DNA from: Nitrospira moscoviensis
GTDB taxonomy: Bacteria; Nitrospirota; Nitrospiria; Nitrospirales; Nitrospiraceae
Assembly (NCBI RefSeq): GCF_001273775.1
Contig: NZ_CP011801.1
Span: 3,760,001 to 3,824,000, forward strand
Direction of reading: 5' to 3'
DNA length: 64,000 nt
The translations under genes and the position numbers were made by a program. A model generated the notes under the pieces. It had not been told where the DNA came from and did no database searches. It saw only the letters and a list, made by a program, of their open reading frames with translations. How positions within the stretch are numbered: position 1 is the stretch's first letter; every line of letters starts with the position of its first letter. Shown here in pieces: positions 44,149-53,214 of this stretch.

Positions 44149-45570
44149 CTATTCCATGTCTTTCAGATAGCGCCGCATGATTTCATGGAAATACGACCGA
44201 GGAACACCGGCCTCGCTCGCCGCCTGCTTCACGTTTCCGTCGTGGTTCGACAGCTTAAACGAGAGATACCGACGGTTGAACTCCTCCAAAACTTTTTCCT
44301 TGGCTTTGGCATAGGGGAGATGCAAATAATCTTCAAACACTTCCCATTCTCCCTCGCCGTTGGAGGACCGCAGGATCCGGGCGATCTCCGCCTGACCGAT
44401 CTCCGGCCCTTCCGCGAGCATGACGGCCCGCTCGATCACATTCCGCAGCTCCCGGACATTCCCGGGCCACGCATAGGCCACCAACTCCGTGATCGCCGAA
44501 GGATTAATACCGTCCATGTATTTGCCGAACTCGTTGGCAAATTGCTGGATAAAGTGACGGGCCAGGAAGGGGATATCTTCCGTTCGCTCGCGCAGCGGCG
44601 GCACATGAATCACCATCACGTTGAGCCTGAAAAACAAGTCCTTCCGGAAGGAACCGTCCTTCACTTTTTCCATCAAATTCCTGTTCGTCGCCGCGATGAA
44701 CCGGGCGCTCACCTTTCGCTGCTGACTGCTGCCCACCGCCCGGACTTCCCCTTCTTCGAGCACACGGAGCAACTTGGCCTGAAGCCCCAGCGGCAGCTCG
44801 CCGATCTCGTCCAGAAAGACCGTTCCCTGGCTGCCGGCTTCAATGAGCCCTTTCCGATCTGAGACCGCCCCCGTGAAGGCGCCGCGGACATGGCCGAACA
44901 GCTCGCTCTCGACGGTCCCTTCCGCGAAACTCGTGCAATCCACGATTTGAAAGGGCCCGGCCCGCTCGGCACTTCGCTCATGGATCGCCTTGGCGATCAG
45001 TTCCTTTCCGGTTCCCGTTTCTCCGACGATCAGGGTCGTCGTCGGCACAGTGGCCACCCTCTGGATGGCCTGCTTGACGCCGGTGATCCCGGGGCTGACG
45101 CCCAGCAGGTCTTTGAACGGCATCACGTCCCGTGGCTGCGGCTTTTGACGCACGGTGGCGAATATATCGGCCATGCGCATCGCGCGGTGAATGCGGGCCG
45201 CCAAATTGAACTTTTCGAACGGCTTGACCACATAATCGAAGGCACCGTGACGAACCGCATCCAGCGCGGTGTCGACCGTATCGACCCAACTGATGACGAT
45301 GATGGGGATCAGCCGATCAAATTCCTGCACCTGCCTGACGAATTCGATACCGCTCATGCCGGGAAGCCGCACGTCGGTAATCACGAGGTCGATCTGTTGT
45401 TCATGGAGCCGCTTCAGCCCTCCTTCGCCCGTCGCGTTGATGACGAGCTCGACTCGTTCACCGTCCTGGCGCGGCAATTCATCTTCGACGGTCCGCAGAA
45501 ACATCTCGACGTCGCCGCCGTTATCTTCGACCAGCAAGATGGTAAACACTTTCTCCGTGGTGGCGTTCAT
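44149..45570 (-). CDS. NtrC-family regulator of nxr module 1
   Basis: Regulator of 473 aa: receiver ([27 protein letters not shown]; about 8-130), AAA+ domain ([31 protein letters not shown]) and a C-terminal HTH ([19 protein letters not shown]). ATG 45570 follows AGAGG and lies 13 bases after the kinase stop; upstream starts would run into the kinase. It is the likely activator of the sigma-54 promoter of nxrA copy 1 through the two CGAGTCAG repeats. Its HTH differs from that of the second module, in line with the different repeats there. Confidence 0.93.
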   Translation of the reverse strand: MNATTEKVFTILLVEDNGGDVEMFLRTVEDELPRQDGERVELVINATGEGGLKRLHEQQIDLVITDVRLPGMSGIEFVRQVQEFDRLIPIIVISWVDTVDTALDAVRHGAFDYVVKPFEKFNLAARIHRAMRMADIFATVRQKPQPRDVMPFKDLLGVSPGITGVKQAIQRVATVPTTTLIVGETGTGKELIAKAIHERSAERAGPFQIVDCTSFAEGTVESELFGHVRGAFTGAVSDRKGLIEAGSQGTVFLDEIGELPLGLQAKLLRVLEEGEVRAVGSSQQRKVSARFIAATNRNLMEKVKDGSFRKDLFFRLNVMVIHVPPLRERTEDIPFLARHFIQQFANEFGKYMDGINPSAITELVAYAWPGNVRELRNVIERAVMLAEGPEIGQAEIARILRSSNGEGEWEVFEDYLHLPYAKAKEKVLEEFNRRYLSFKLSNHDGNVKQAASEAGVPRSYFHEIMRRYLKDME

Positions 45571-45583
45571 AACAGCCTCTGTT

Positions 45584-47605
45584 TCAGGTAAGAGAATCGG
45601 CCTTGACCGGACGCGTTCGAGCCATGGCCGGAAGCCGGACATAAAACGTGCTGCCGACACCGATTTGCGACTTCACCCAGACGTGTCCTCCGTACAACTC
45701 AGCGACGGTCTTCACGACCGACAAGCCGATTCCCGCACCGGCGATTTCATGGCCCACGAGACGCTTGAACGGCAGAAAGATCTCTTCTCGCATCGACACA
45801 TCGATGCCCATGCCGTTATCTCGGACATACAGCACGGGGCCCATCTCGTCGTCGGCGCAGCCGATTTCCACGCGAGGCGACGGTTGCCGGCCGATGTACT
45901 TGATGGCGTTGCTCAGCAGATTTTCCAGAATCTGCCGTAGATGAATCCGCCGGCAGGCGAAACGAGGAAATGCACTGTCGACAATGTCCAGGCGGACGCC
46001 GTGTTTCGCGCAGTCGGCGCTCAGCAATTGCGTCACTTCCTGAATCACCTCCAGGGCGTCTACGCTTTCCAGAGGAGCCGACACCTTCATCAGCCGTTCA
46101 ACGTCCAACGTGCGCTGAGCCAGATCGGCGAGGTCCCTCCCCTCCTTTTTGATATAGCTCAAGTACCGCAGGCCTTTTTCATCGAGCCGAGGCCCATAAT
46201 CGGATTCGATCCACGACGCAAACTCCGCCACTCGTCCGGCCGGGGCTTTGACTTCGTGCGTGAGCTCGGCGATGGTTCGTTCCACCGATTTCAGTTTCTC
46301 CCGTAATTGCCGCGACTCGGATTCGAGCTCGTCGAACAACCGGGCGTTTTCCATCGCGACCGACGCATACACCGCGAATTGCTGCGCGGCACGGACATCC
46401 CGATTCGTAAAGTGGCGCACAGAGCTCGTACTCCACAGCCCCAAGATCCCCATGCTGTCGTGAGGTCCCAGCAACGGCACGCCGAGATAGCTCTTGGCTC
46501 CGAATTGATCTCGAAAATGCACGGGCTGGTCGTGATACAGCGCCAGTTCCTCCACCACGACCGGCTGTTTCGTCTCGAACGTTTGATTGGCGAAGGGTGT
46601 CTCTTCGGGCAAGACGATTTGATGCCGCAAGGTGTCGAAGGCCGCTCCGGACGCCGCCTCGACCATCCAACAATCCATCATCGGATGGCGGACGAGGAGG
46701 ATCGCCAGATCCGCGTGCACGAGGTCTGCGGCGCGATCGACGATGCGACGGAGCGCGTTCTCCAATCCGCCGACTCCCAGGGAGGTAATCTCTTGGCCGG
46801 TCGCATGCAAGGCTTCCAGTTCCTGGACATTGATACGGAAATTGTCGGCCACCTGTTCGAAACCCGAGACCAACTTCCCCACTTCGTCGGCGGCGACCGG
46901 CTGCGGAGGCGCTTCTACATCGCCGGCCACCAGGCTTCTGACTCGCTGTGTCAGTCTCCCCAGCGGTGCACCGACTTTCCGGTGCAACACCACAATCGTG
47001 ATCCCCATCAAACTCAACGAGAGGACCAAGAAGCTTAACTGGAGCGTATAGAGGCGGGTTGTGCGGGCTGCTGCCTGCCGCTCAAGCAAGTGCACGATCT
47101 CAGCCACGCTCGCGACAAGGGAATCCGCCTGGGCAAGATATGCATTCTGCGCGCTCTGGAGCCGTGCGCCGGAGACAGTGATCGCCAGGTCGATGGTCGG
47201 ACGGAGGTTTTGCACCCAGCGCTGCCGTAGCTCCTCGATCCGGCGCGGAACCAGCGGATCGTTGATACCCAGTGCCCCTTGGCTCTCCGAACCCGAGCGC
47301 AGCTCGTCCAACACCTGCTCCCATCGCGTGCGCTCTTCGACGATCGCCTCGCGAACATCGGACTGACCCGTGTCTCGGCCGAGATCCAACAGCAACACTC
47401 CGATGCGATAGATACGCATACGCTCAGTGCCGGCTTGATTGATCGCCGCGGTCACGCCGATCAATTCGCTTGTCAGCGAAGTCGTGACAAAGAGGAAGAG
47501 GCTGTAGACGAGGGCGAGAAGGCCGAACAGGCCTCCTAGCTTGGCGACGATGGAAGTCCGCAGAGCATGGAATATGGAGGAGGTATGTGTACCGGAATCT
47601 CCCAT
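45584..47605 (-). CDS. NarX-like sensor kinase of nxr module 1
   Basis: Kinase of 673 aa. Membrane helix (about 22-45), a periplasmic domain (about 48-190) that opens with INQAGTERMRIYRI, matching the nitrate/nitrite P-box of NarX/NarQ (INxAGxxRMxxYR), a second helix (about 190-210), HAMP, a GAF domain (about 290-430), HisKA with TIAELTHEVKAPAGRVAEF, and HATPase (NLLSNAIKYI, DNGMGID, GAGIGLSVV). It should sense nitrate or nitrite in the periplasm and drive the regulator encoded next. It is the most direct sequence hint that NXR copy 1 responds to its own substrate or product. Confidence 0.93.
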   Translation of the reverse strand: MGDSGTHTSSIFHALRTSIVAKLGGLFGLLALVYSLFLFVTTSLTSELIGVTAAINQAGTERMRIYRIGVLLLDLGRDTGQSDVREAIVEERTRWEQVLDELRSGSESQGALGINDPLVPRRIEELRQRWVQNLRPTIDLAITVSGARLQSAQNAYLAQADSLVASVAEIVHLLERQAAARTTRLYTLQLSFLVLSLSLMGITIVVLHRKVGAPLGRLTQRVRSLVAGDVEAPPQPVAADEVGKLVSGFEQVADNFRINVQELEALHATGQEITSLGVGGLENALRRIVDRAADLVHADLAILLVRHPMMDCWMVEAASGAAFDTLRHQIVLPEETPFANQTFETKQPVVVEELALYHDQPVHFRDQFGAKSYLGVPLLGPHDSMGILGLWSTSSVRHFTNRDVRAAQQFAVYASVAMENARLFDELESESRQLREKLKSVERTIAELTHEVKAPAGRVAEFASWIESDYGPRLDEKGLRYLSYIKKEGRDLADLAQRTLDVERLMKVSAPLESVDALEVIQEVTQLLSADCAKHGVRLDIVDSAFPRFACRRIHLRQILENLLSNAIKYIGRQPSPRVEIGCADDEMGPVLYVRDNGMGIDVSMREEIFLPFKRLVGHEIAGAGIGLSVVKTVAELYGGHVWVKSQIGVGSTFYVRLPAMARTRPVKADSLT

Positions 47606-47685
47606 CGTAGCTCTCGCGGAACAAGAACAGAGCTATCCGACACCATGGGACGTATGCTTATAGAGCCTCACAGGCCAATTAGACA

Positions 47686-47723
47686 CTCGTAAATGCTGAT
47701 GGGGGGCGGACAAAATTTTACAG
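47686..47723. promoter_or_regulatory. inverted repeat element upstream of kinase 1
   Basis: CTCGTAAAT-N21-TTTTACAG, an imperfect relative of the element at 29918-29955; both share ACACTCGTAAA at one flank and AAATTTTAC at the other. Confidence 0.5.
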
Positions 47724-47826
47724 GGCAGGGGTCTCGGCTTTCTACGAGGGCTGGTTAACGTTTGTTGTGCGCCACACGCTCCGGCGGTCCAGCGGACTCC
47801 CCTTCGGTCTTTCGAAAGAGAAAGAA

Positions 47827-47859
47827 ACGGGCAGGGCATCCTCTCGATACCCTGCCCGT
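47827..47859 (-). terminator. terminator after nxrB copy 2
   Basis: ACGGGCAGGG and CCCTGCCCGT pair (10 bp, 13-base loop), followed on the minus strand by TTTCTTTCTC. Confidence 0.8.
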
Positions 47860-47931
47860 CCCTACGCCGCCTGCCGCGAGCTTGCTCAAGCCCGGTACGC
47901 TCTTAATGACGCGCGCCGGGAGAGCACAGTC

Positions 47932-49221
47932 TTAGAGCCATGTCACCCGTTCCGCGGGTCTGATGTAGATCGGCTCTTCGACCTGGATGCGCGCCACTTC
48001 CTTGCCCGACTTGTTGAAGCCCAGCACGGTGTCGTTGTACATCTCGAACCGCTTCCCGTGGATCTGGGTCTCGAACACCTTCGGGCCCGGAATCACATCG
48101 TACCGGAAGATGATCTGCTGGCTCGCGCGCCAGAGCTGGAGGACGGCCAACAGTTCCCGACTCGGTACCAGGTACTTCTCGATGGCGTTGTCCACGCCCG
48201 GGCCGAACATCTGCCGCGCATACCCGCGTGGGCTGTGCCGCGGCGGGATGTAGTAGCCGTTGGGCTCGGTACCCCACTGGGGATACAGCGGGAGCGCCAC
48301 CTGCTCCACGCGGATCGCGTAGTACAGGGGATGCCACCGGTCTTCGGCCCACAGGCCGTCCTCCCCGATGCGCACCAGGCTCTGCATGCGGATCTTCCCC
48401 ACGCAGGCCGCCATACAGCGCGTCTCCATCGGCTCGCCGCCCGTCAACGGATCTTTGCCTTCGATCCGCGGATAGCACGCGATGCACTTCTCGCTCACGC
48501 GCGTCGTGCCCCGGTACATCGGCTTCTTGAACGGGCACTGCTCCACGCACTTCTTGTACCCCCGGCAGCGGTTCTGGTCGATCAACACGATGCCGTCTTC
48601 CGGCCGCTTGTAGATGGCCTTTCTGGGACAGGCCGCCAAACAGCCGGGGTACGTACAGTGGTTACAGATCCGCTGGAGGTAGAAGAAGAACGTTTCATGC
48701 TCCGGCAGCGAGCTGCCCGTCATCTTCCACGGCTCGTCCCGCGAGAACCCGGTCTTGTCGATGCCTTCGACCAAGGCCCGCATCGAGGTCGCCGTATCCT
48801 CGTAGATGTTGACGAACCGCCACTCCTGGTCCGTCGGGATGTACCCGATCGCCGCCTGGCCCACCTTGGCCCCCGCGTCGAAAATGGTCATCCCTTCGAA
48901 CACCCCGTAGGGCGCATGGTGCTTGCGGCCCACCCGCACGTTCCACACCTGCCCGCCCGGGTTCACTTGCTCGATCAGCTGCGTGATCTTCACGTCGTAG
49001 AACTGCGGATACCCGCCGTAGGGCTTGGTCTCCACGTTGTTCCACCACATGTACTCCTGGCCCTTGGAGAAGAGCCAGGTGGACTTATCGGCCATGCTGC
49101 AGGTCTGGCACGCCAAGCACCGGTTGATGTTGAACACGAAGGCAAACTGCCACTTCGGATGCCGCTCCTCGTAGGGATACAGCATCTTCCGTCCCAGTTG
49201 CCAGTTATAGACTTCTGGCAT
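47932..49221 (-). CDS. nxrB: nitrite oxidoreductase beta subunit, copy 2
   Basis: Product of 429 aa, the same protein as copy 1 apart from two residues, with all four Cys groups intact. The nucleotide sequences are nearly identical as well, including the 38-base spacer to nxrA, which points to a recent duplication or ongoing gene conversion. Identity stops at the stop codon. It is followed by a terminator of different sequence. Confidence 0.97.
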   Translation of the reverse strand: MPEVYNWQLGRKMLYPYEERHPKWQFAFVFNINRCLACQTCSMADKSTWLFSKGQEYMWWNNVETKPYGGYPQFYDVKITQLIEQVNPGGQVWNVRVGRKHHAPYGVFEGMTIFDAGAKVGQAAIGYIPTDQEWRFVNIYEDTATSMRALVEGIDKTGFSRDEPWKMTGSSLPEHETFFFYLQRICNHCTYPGCLAACPRKAIYKRPEDGIVLIDQNRCRGYKKCVEQCPFKKPMYRGTTRVSEKCIACYPRIEGKDPLTGGEPMETRCMAACVGKIRMQSLVRIGEDGLWAEDRWHPLYYAIRVEQVALPLYPQWGTEPNGYYIPPRHSPRGYARQMFGPGVDNAIEKYLVPSRELLAVLQLWRASQQIIFRYDVIPGPKVFETQIHGKRFEMYNDTVLGFNKSGKEVARIQVEEPIYIRPAERVTWL

Positions 49222-49259
49222 TGTGACTCCTCCTTCTCATAATCAAATGGTTAACGGGC

Positions 49260-52200
49260 TTACACCTTGATCTTAATGTGCTCACCTTTGAGCCACTTGA
49301 TCATGAATTCGTTCTCTTGGCCCGGGGTAAAGCCGGTCCGGACCGGTTCCCACGGCCCGCGCGCCCCGATGCCGCCGTCTTCCGCCTTGGTGATGCGGAT
49401 CAGACATTCCTTCGGCGTGGTATTGATCGCGTGGTGGTCGACCTGATAGCCCCACTTGAACTTCCAGGCAATCGCGTGTTTGCCCGGCAAGCTGTCGGTC
49501 TGGTGCATCGGCATCAACCACGACCGGGTAAAGGACTGCTGCGCCCCGTACCGGAAGTTGGACTGATACCCGGTGTCGACCGCAATCGCTCTGCCGTCGG
49601 GCCGCGTCTCGTGGCCCTTGACCGACTTCGCCGTCGACACGTACGGGGCGTGCTTCGCCATCGTGACGTGGTACGGGTAGCTGGGGTTGTACTTGGCCCG
49701 GATCATCAACCGCGCGACCTTGTAGTACGGGTCCGAGGGCTTCCAGCCGCGATAGGGCCGGTCCACCGGGTTGCCGTCCACATAGACGTAGTCGCCGTCG
49801 TTGATGCCGCGGTCTTTGGCCGCCTGCGGGTTGATGTGCAACTGGTGCTCGCCCACGCCCGGTGTCCGCTTGTCCATGCGGTACGGATCGCCGAAGTTGC
49901 TCTCGTAGATCTGCACCCAGTCGTTCACCGACCACTGGCTGTGCACCCGGTGCCGGGTCTTGGGCGTCACGCAGTAGAACTGGTACCCCTTCTCCCACAA
50001 CGGGTTCGAGTGCCGCTTGATTTCGTGCCACGACAGCTTGATGTTGCGCACCGTCTTATCGTCGTGGTGTTGCGCCGTGACAGGAATGCCGTAGTCATCC
50101 GGCCGACAGTACGGGTTCGTCGTAAAGATGGCGTTCGGCAGGTACGGCGTCGCCTCCGGGCCTTCCCGGTGGCTGATGAAGTTTTCGCCGTACTCGATGG
50201 CTTCCGGCTCGATGCGATAGTTCTCGTACCGGCCGCTGCGGGTCCACATGGGCTTCGACTCGTTGGTCTCTTCCCAGAACGGATGCCGCGGATAGGTCCG
50301 GACCATCACCATCCAGCCCTTTTCCGACTTCAGCATCGTATCGGCGCTGTAGCCGTAGAAGGTGCTGGAGGCATCGAGCATGCGCTGCACATAGACATCC
50401 ACGCGATTCAGATAGACCATCGCGAAGTAGTCCTTCATGCGCTTGTCGCCGGTCATTTCACTCAGTTTCGCCGCCGTGCCCGCAAAGGTGTCGAGGTCGT
50501 TGCGGGTGTCGTACAGGGGCCGGATGCCGCCCTTCCAGACCTGCACCCAGGGATTGGACACCGTCACCGTCATTTCCGGATAGGTGAACTCCATCCAGGT
50601 GTTGCAGGCAAAGGCGATATCGTTGTGGTTCACGTCCGAGGTCATCTCGATGTCCTGCGTGATCAGGGTCTCGATGTTCGGATCCACGTTGCGCACCATG
50701 TCGTAATGGTGCTTCGAATTGTTGAGCACGTTCACGTTGGTCACCCAACGCAATTTGCTGGGTGTCGGCATGTGGGTCTTGCCGGTGAAGACCTTGCGTC
50801 CATACTTGGGCGTGTTCACGATCAACGCCGTATCGCCGTGGTTCCAATAGCCCACTTCCTCACCGTAGTAGTACGACTTGGTCTTGATCTCCTTGCCGTG
50901 CACGTTCGGATCCGTGGTGATGTTGAAGGGATCTTCGCCGGTGTGCACCGCGATCCCGGCGCCGGACCAGGGCGTCGCCGTCCAGGTGCCGGCCTTGTAG
51001 TTGCCGGCCCAGGTATGCTGCCCGGTCCCGAACTTTCCGACGTTGCCGCAGATGATGAGCACCATCGCGGCGCCGCGGGCATTGATGGTCTGATGGAAAT
51101 AGTGACAGGTACCTTCGCCGTTGTGGATCGCGGCGGGCTTGATGGTGCCCGAATCGCGCGCCCACCGGACGATCAGGTCCTTCGGTGTCCGGCAGATCTG
51201 ATGCACGGTGTCTAGGTCGTAGTCCTGGAAGTGCACCAGGTACATCTGCCACACCGGCATCGCGTCGATCTCGCGGCCGTTCAACAATTTGACGCGAAAC
51301 GTGCCGTTCAGCGCCGCATCGATGCCGCTGTTCTTGTAGTGCCAGCCCACCTGCTCCCGATGGAGCGGGACCGCCTGCTTCTTGTTCAAGTCCCAGACCA
51401 TCATGCCGCCCAAGCGCTCGATCTGCTCCGGCTTCAAGGACTGAATCCGGCCCGAATAGCTCTTGGAGAAGTCCGGCAGTTTGTAATCGGCGATGACGTC
51501 GCGCGGATCCAAATACTGCAGGGTGTCGGTGCGCACCAAGATCGGCGCGTCCGTGAACTCCTTCAGGAAGTCGATGTCGTGCATGTTCTCATCGACGATG
51601 ATCTTCATGGCGCCGAGGAACAACGAACCGTCCGACTCCGGCCGCAGCGGCATCCAATAGTCGGCGCGATAGGCCGTCGGATTGTATTCGGGCGTGATGA
51701 CGACCACGCGGGCGCCGCGCTCGATACATTCCAACTTCCAGTGCGCTTCCGGCATCTTGTTCTCGACGAAGTTCTTGCCCCAACTGGTGTTCAGCTTGGA
51801 GAAGCGCATGTCGGAGAGGTCGATGTCGGACCCCTGCGCGCCCGACCACCAGGGATGGGCCGGGTTCTGGTCGCCGTGCCAGGTGTAGTTCGACCAGTAG
51901 CGGCCGCCCTGCGCCTGTTCCGGTTGGACTTTGCGGATCCAGGTGTCGAGCAACGCGTTGATCCCGCCGTTCATGCGGGTGTTGCCCATCTTGCCGACGA
52001 TCCCCAGCACCGGCATGCCGGCGCGGTGCTTGAAGCAGCGCGTGCCCGCGCCCTTCATCATCTCGATCATCTCCGGCGCATAGCCCTGCTCGCGCAAGCG
52101 CCGCGCGCCCGCTTCACCGCTGTACCGCGTGGCGACGATGATCATCGCCTTGGCAGCGTAGGTGAAGGCCGTGTCCCACGACACGCGCAGCATGTCGTCC

Positions 52201-52697
52201 AGGAAGCGGCTGTCGAATTTGTATTTGCGCTTGGTCTCGGGCGTCAGCTCCGGCGAGCCGTCGTCCATCCACTGCTTCCAGCCCTTGCGCATCAACGGCC
52301 CCTTCAACCGATACGGGCCGTACACCCGGCGGTGGAAGGTATAGCCCTTGAGACACATGCGCGGGTTGTGCGCGAACGTGCCCCGGTTCCCGTACAGGTC
52401 TTCGTAAGTCTGGTGGTCGTAGTTCTGTTCGACCCGCATCACGACGCCGTTCCGGACGAAGGCCCGGATGCGGCAGGCGTGCGTGTCGTTCGGAGAGCAG
52501 CACCAGGTAAAGGATGAATCATACCGGTATTGGTCGTGATAGACGCGCTCCCACGACCGGTCCGGATAATCGCCCAGCGGGTTCCCGACTTCGATGACCG
52601 GCTGCAACGCGGTCAACGCCAGGACCTTGTCCGCCACGGCCACGGCCGCGACGGTCCCCGCGGAGACTTTCAAGAATTGCCGACGTGACAAAAACAT
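49260..52697 (-). CDS. nxrA: nitrite oxidoreductase alpha subunit, copy 2
   Basis: Product of 1145 aa with the same Tat motif, FS0-type Cys group and Mo-site block as copy 1. Differences cluster at about residues 195-265 (for example YVVI/MIIV and TTKF/CFKH) and 470-760, while the first 110 and last 300 residues are almost invariant. ATG 52697 shares 21 upstream bases with copy 1; a longer in-frame start 66 bases upstream lacks the ribosome site. It is driven by a near-consensus sigma-54 promoter. Confidence 0.97.
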   Translation of the reverse strand: MFLSRRQFLKVSAGTVAAVAVADKVLALTALQPVIEVGNPLGDYPDRSWERVYHDQYRYDSSFTWCCSPNDTHACRIRAFVRNGVVMRVEQNYDHQTYEDLYGNRGTFAHNPRMCLKGYTFHRRVYGPYRLKGPLMRKGWKQWMDDGSPELTPETKRKYKFDSRFLDDMLRVSWDTAFTYAAKAMIIVATRYSGEAGARRLREQGYAPEMIEMMKGAGTRCFKHRAGMPVLGIVGKMGNTRMNGGINALLDTWIRKVQPEQAQGGRYWSNYTWHGDQNPAHPWWSGAQGSDIDLSDMRFSKLNTSWGKNFVENKMPEAHWKLECIERGARVVVITPEYNPTAYRADYWMPLRPESDGSLFLGAMKIIVDENMHDIDFLKEFTDAPILVRTDTLQYLDPRDVIADYKLPDFSKSYSGRIQSLKPEQIERLGGMMVWDLNKKQAVPLHREQVGWHYKNSGIDAALNGTFRVKLLNGREIDAMPVWQMYLVHFQDYDLDTVHQICRTPKDLIVRWARDSGTIKPAAIHNGEGTCHYFHQTINARGAAMVLIICGNVGKFGTGQHTWAGNYKAGTWTATPWSGAGIAVHTGEDPFNITTDPNVHGKEIKTKSYYYGEEVGYWNHGDTALIVNTPKYGRKVFTGKTHMPTPSKLRWVTNVNVLNNSKHHYDMVRNVDPNIETLITQDIEMTSDVNHNDIAFACNTWMEFTYPEMTVTVSNPWVQVWKGGIRPLYDTRNDLDTFAGTAAKLSEMTGDKRMKDYFAMVYLNRVDVYVQRMLDASSTFYGYSADTMLKSEKGWMVMVRTYPRHPFWEETNESKPMWTRSGRYENYRIEPEAIEYGENFISHREGPEATPYLPNAIFTTNPYCRPDDYGIPVTAQHHDDKTVRNIKLSWHEIKRHSNPLWEKGYQFYCVTPKTRHRVHSQWSVNDWVQIYESNFGDPYRMDKRTPGVGEHQLHINPQAAKDRGINDGDYVYVDGNPVDRPYRGWKPSDPYYKVARLMIRAKYNPSYPYHVTMAKHAPYVSTAKSVKGHETRPDGRAIAVDTGYQSNFRYGAQQSFTRSWLMPMHQTDSLPGKHAIAWKFKWGYQVDHHAINTTPKECLIRITKAEDGGIGARGPWEPVRTGFTPGQENEFMIKWLKGEHIKIKV

Positions 52698-52824
52698 GTG
52701 GTTAACCTCCCTGCTAAAAGTGCTTGCCTGCACCTCTGCACGATATCGTGGCCCTCCTCCCACCTCCCTTCCTCTCGACTAGGCGCGCCGATGAAGACCA
52801 GGCCGCGCCGCACCGGGCGGTGAG

Positions 52825-52840
52825 AGCAAAGGAACTGCCA
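52825..52840 (-). promoter_or_regulatory. sigma-54 promoter of nxrA copy 2
   Basis: TGGCAGTTCCTTTGCT on the minus strand: one change (C to G) from TGGCAC-N5-TTGCW, exact GG-N10-GC spacing. It lies about 128 bases before the ATG. Confidence 0.8.
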
Positions 52841-52990
52841 GGAACGCTACGACAGCGGAAGTTTCCGGGATGGAGGGCTAAAGGATTGACTGGATTGACG
52901 AATAGGGATGAAAGCCTGCGTGCTTCACAAACAGGTGGTCGCCGACAGAAGCAGAAAAGGAATATGCGGTTATGCAGAGCTTCCGCTCAG

Positions 52991-53017
52991 CCGGATGAAA
53001 CCAAGAGTTTCAACCGG
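52991..53017. promoter_or_regulatory. inverted repeat, likely activator site of module 2
   Basis: CCGGATGAAAC-N5-GTTTCAACCGG, 10 of 11 pairs, about 150 bp upstream of the sigma-54 promoter. Confidence 0.65.
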
Positions 53018-53178
53018 TTTTGCCATGCATATCTCCGTATGCGCGACCTGTGATCGGACCGGACCTCCGGCAAAACCCTCAGTCGATCGATGGAAGCTGC
53101 CAGATAGTTACTCAAAGGGAACGGCAGGGCCGGTGAATTTGTTGAACCTATGGAGAGGCGAGACACGACGGTTACCAA

Positions 53179-53214
53179 AACGAGACGGCGCTACTGACCC
53201 TCCGCCGTCTCGTT
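53179..53214 (-). terminator. terminator overlapping the regulator stop
   Basis: A 12-bp perfect stem (AACGAGACGGCG with its complement) whose loop contains the TAG stop of the regulator; TTTT follows on the minus strand. It would separate regulator and nxrA transcripts. Confidence 0.75.

Larger units (their letters stand above)
47606..47931. other. junction between the two nxr modules
   Basis: About 326 bases with the terminator of nxrB copy 2 (47827-47859) and an inverted-repeat element (47686-47723) in front of the copy-1 kinase. No gene seen and no trace of a transposase at the duplication junction. Confidence 0.7.
52698..53190. other. nxrA copy 2 upstream region
   Basis: About 493 bases without a gene. 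Contains a sigma-54 promoter, one long inverted repeat and the terminator of the upstream regulator. Apart from the 21 bases next to nxrA it is unrelated to the copy-1 upstream region. Confidence 0.8.
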
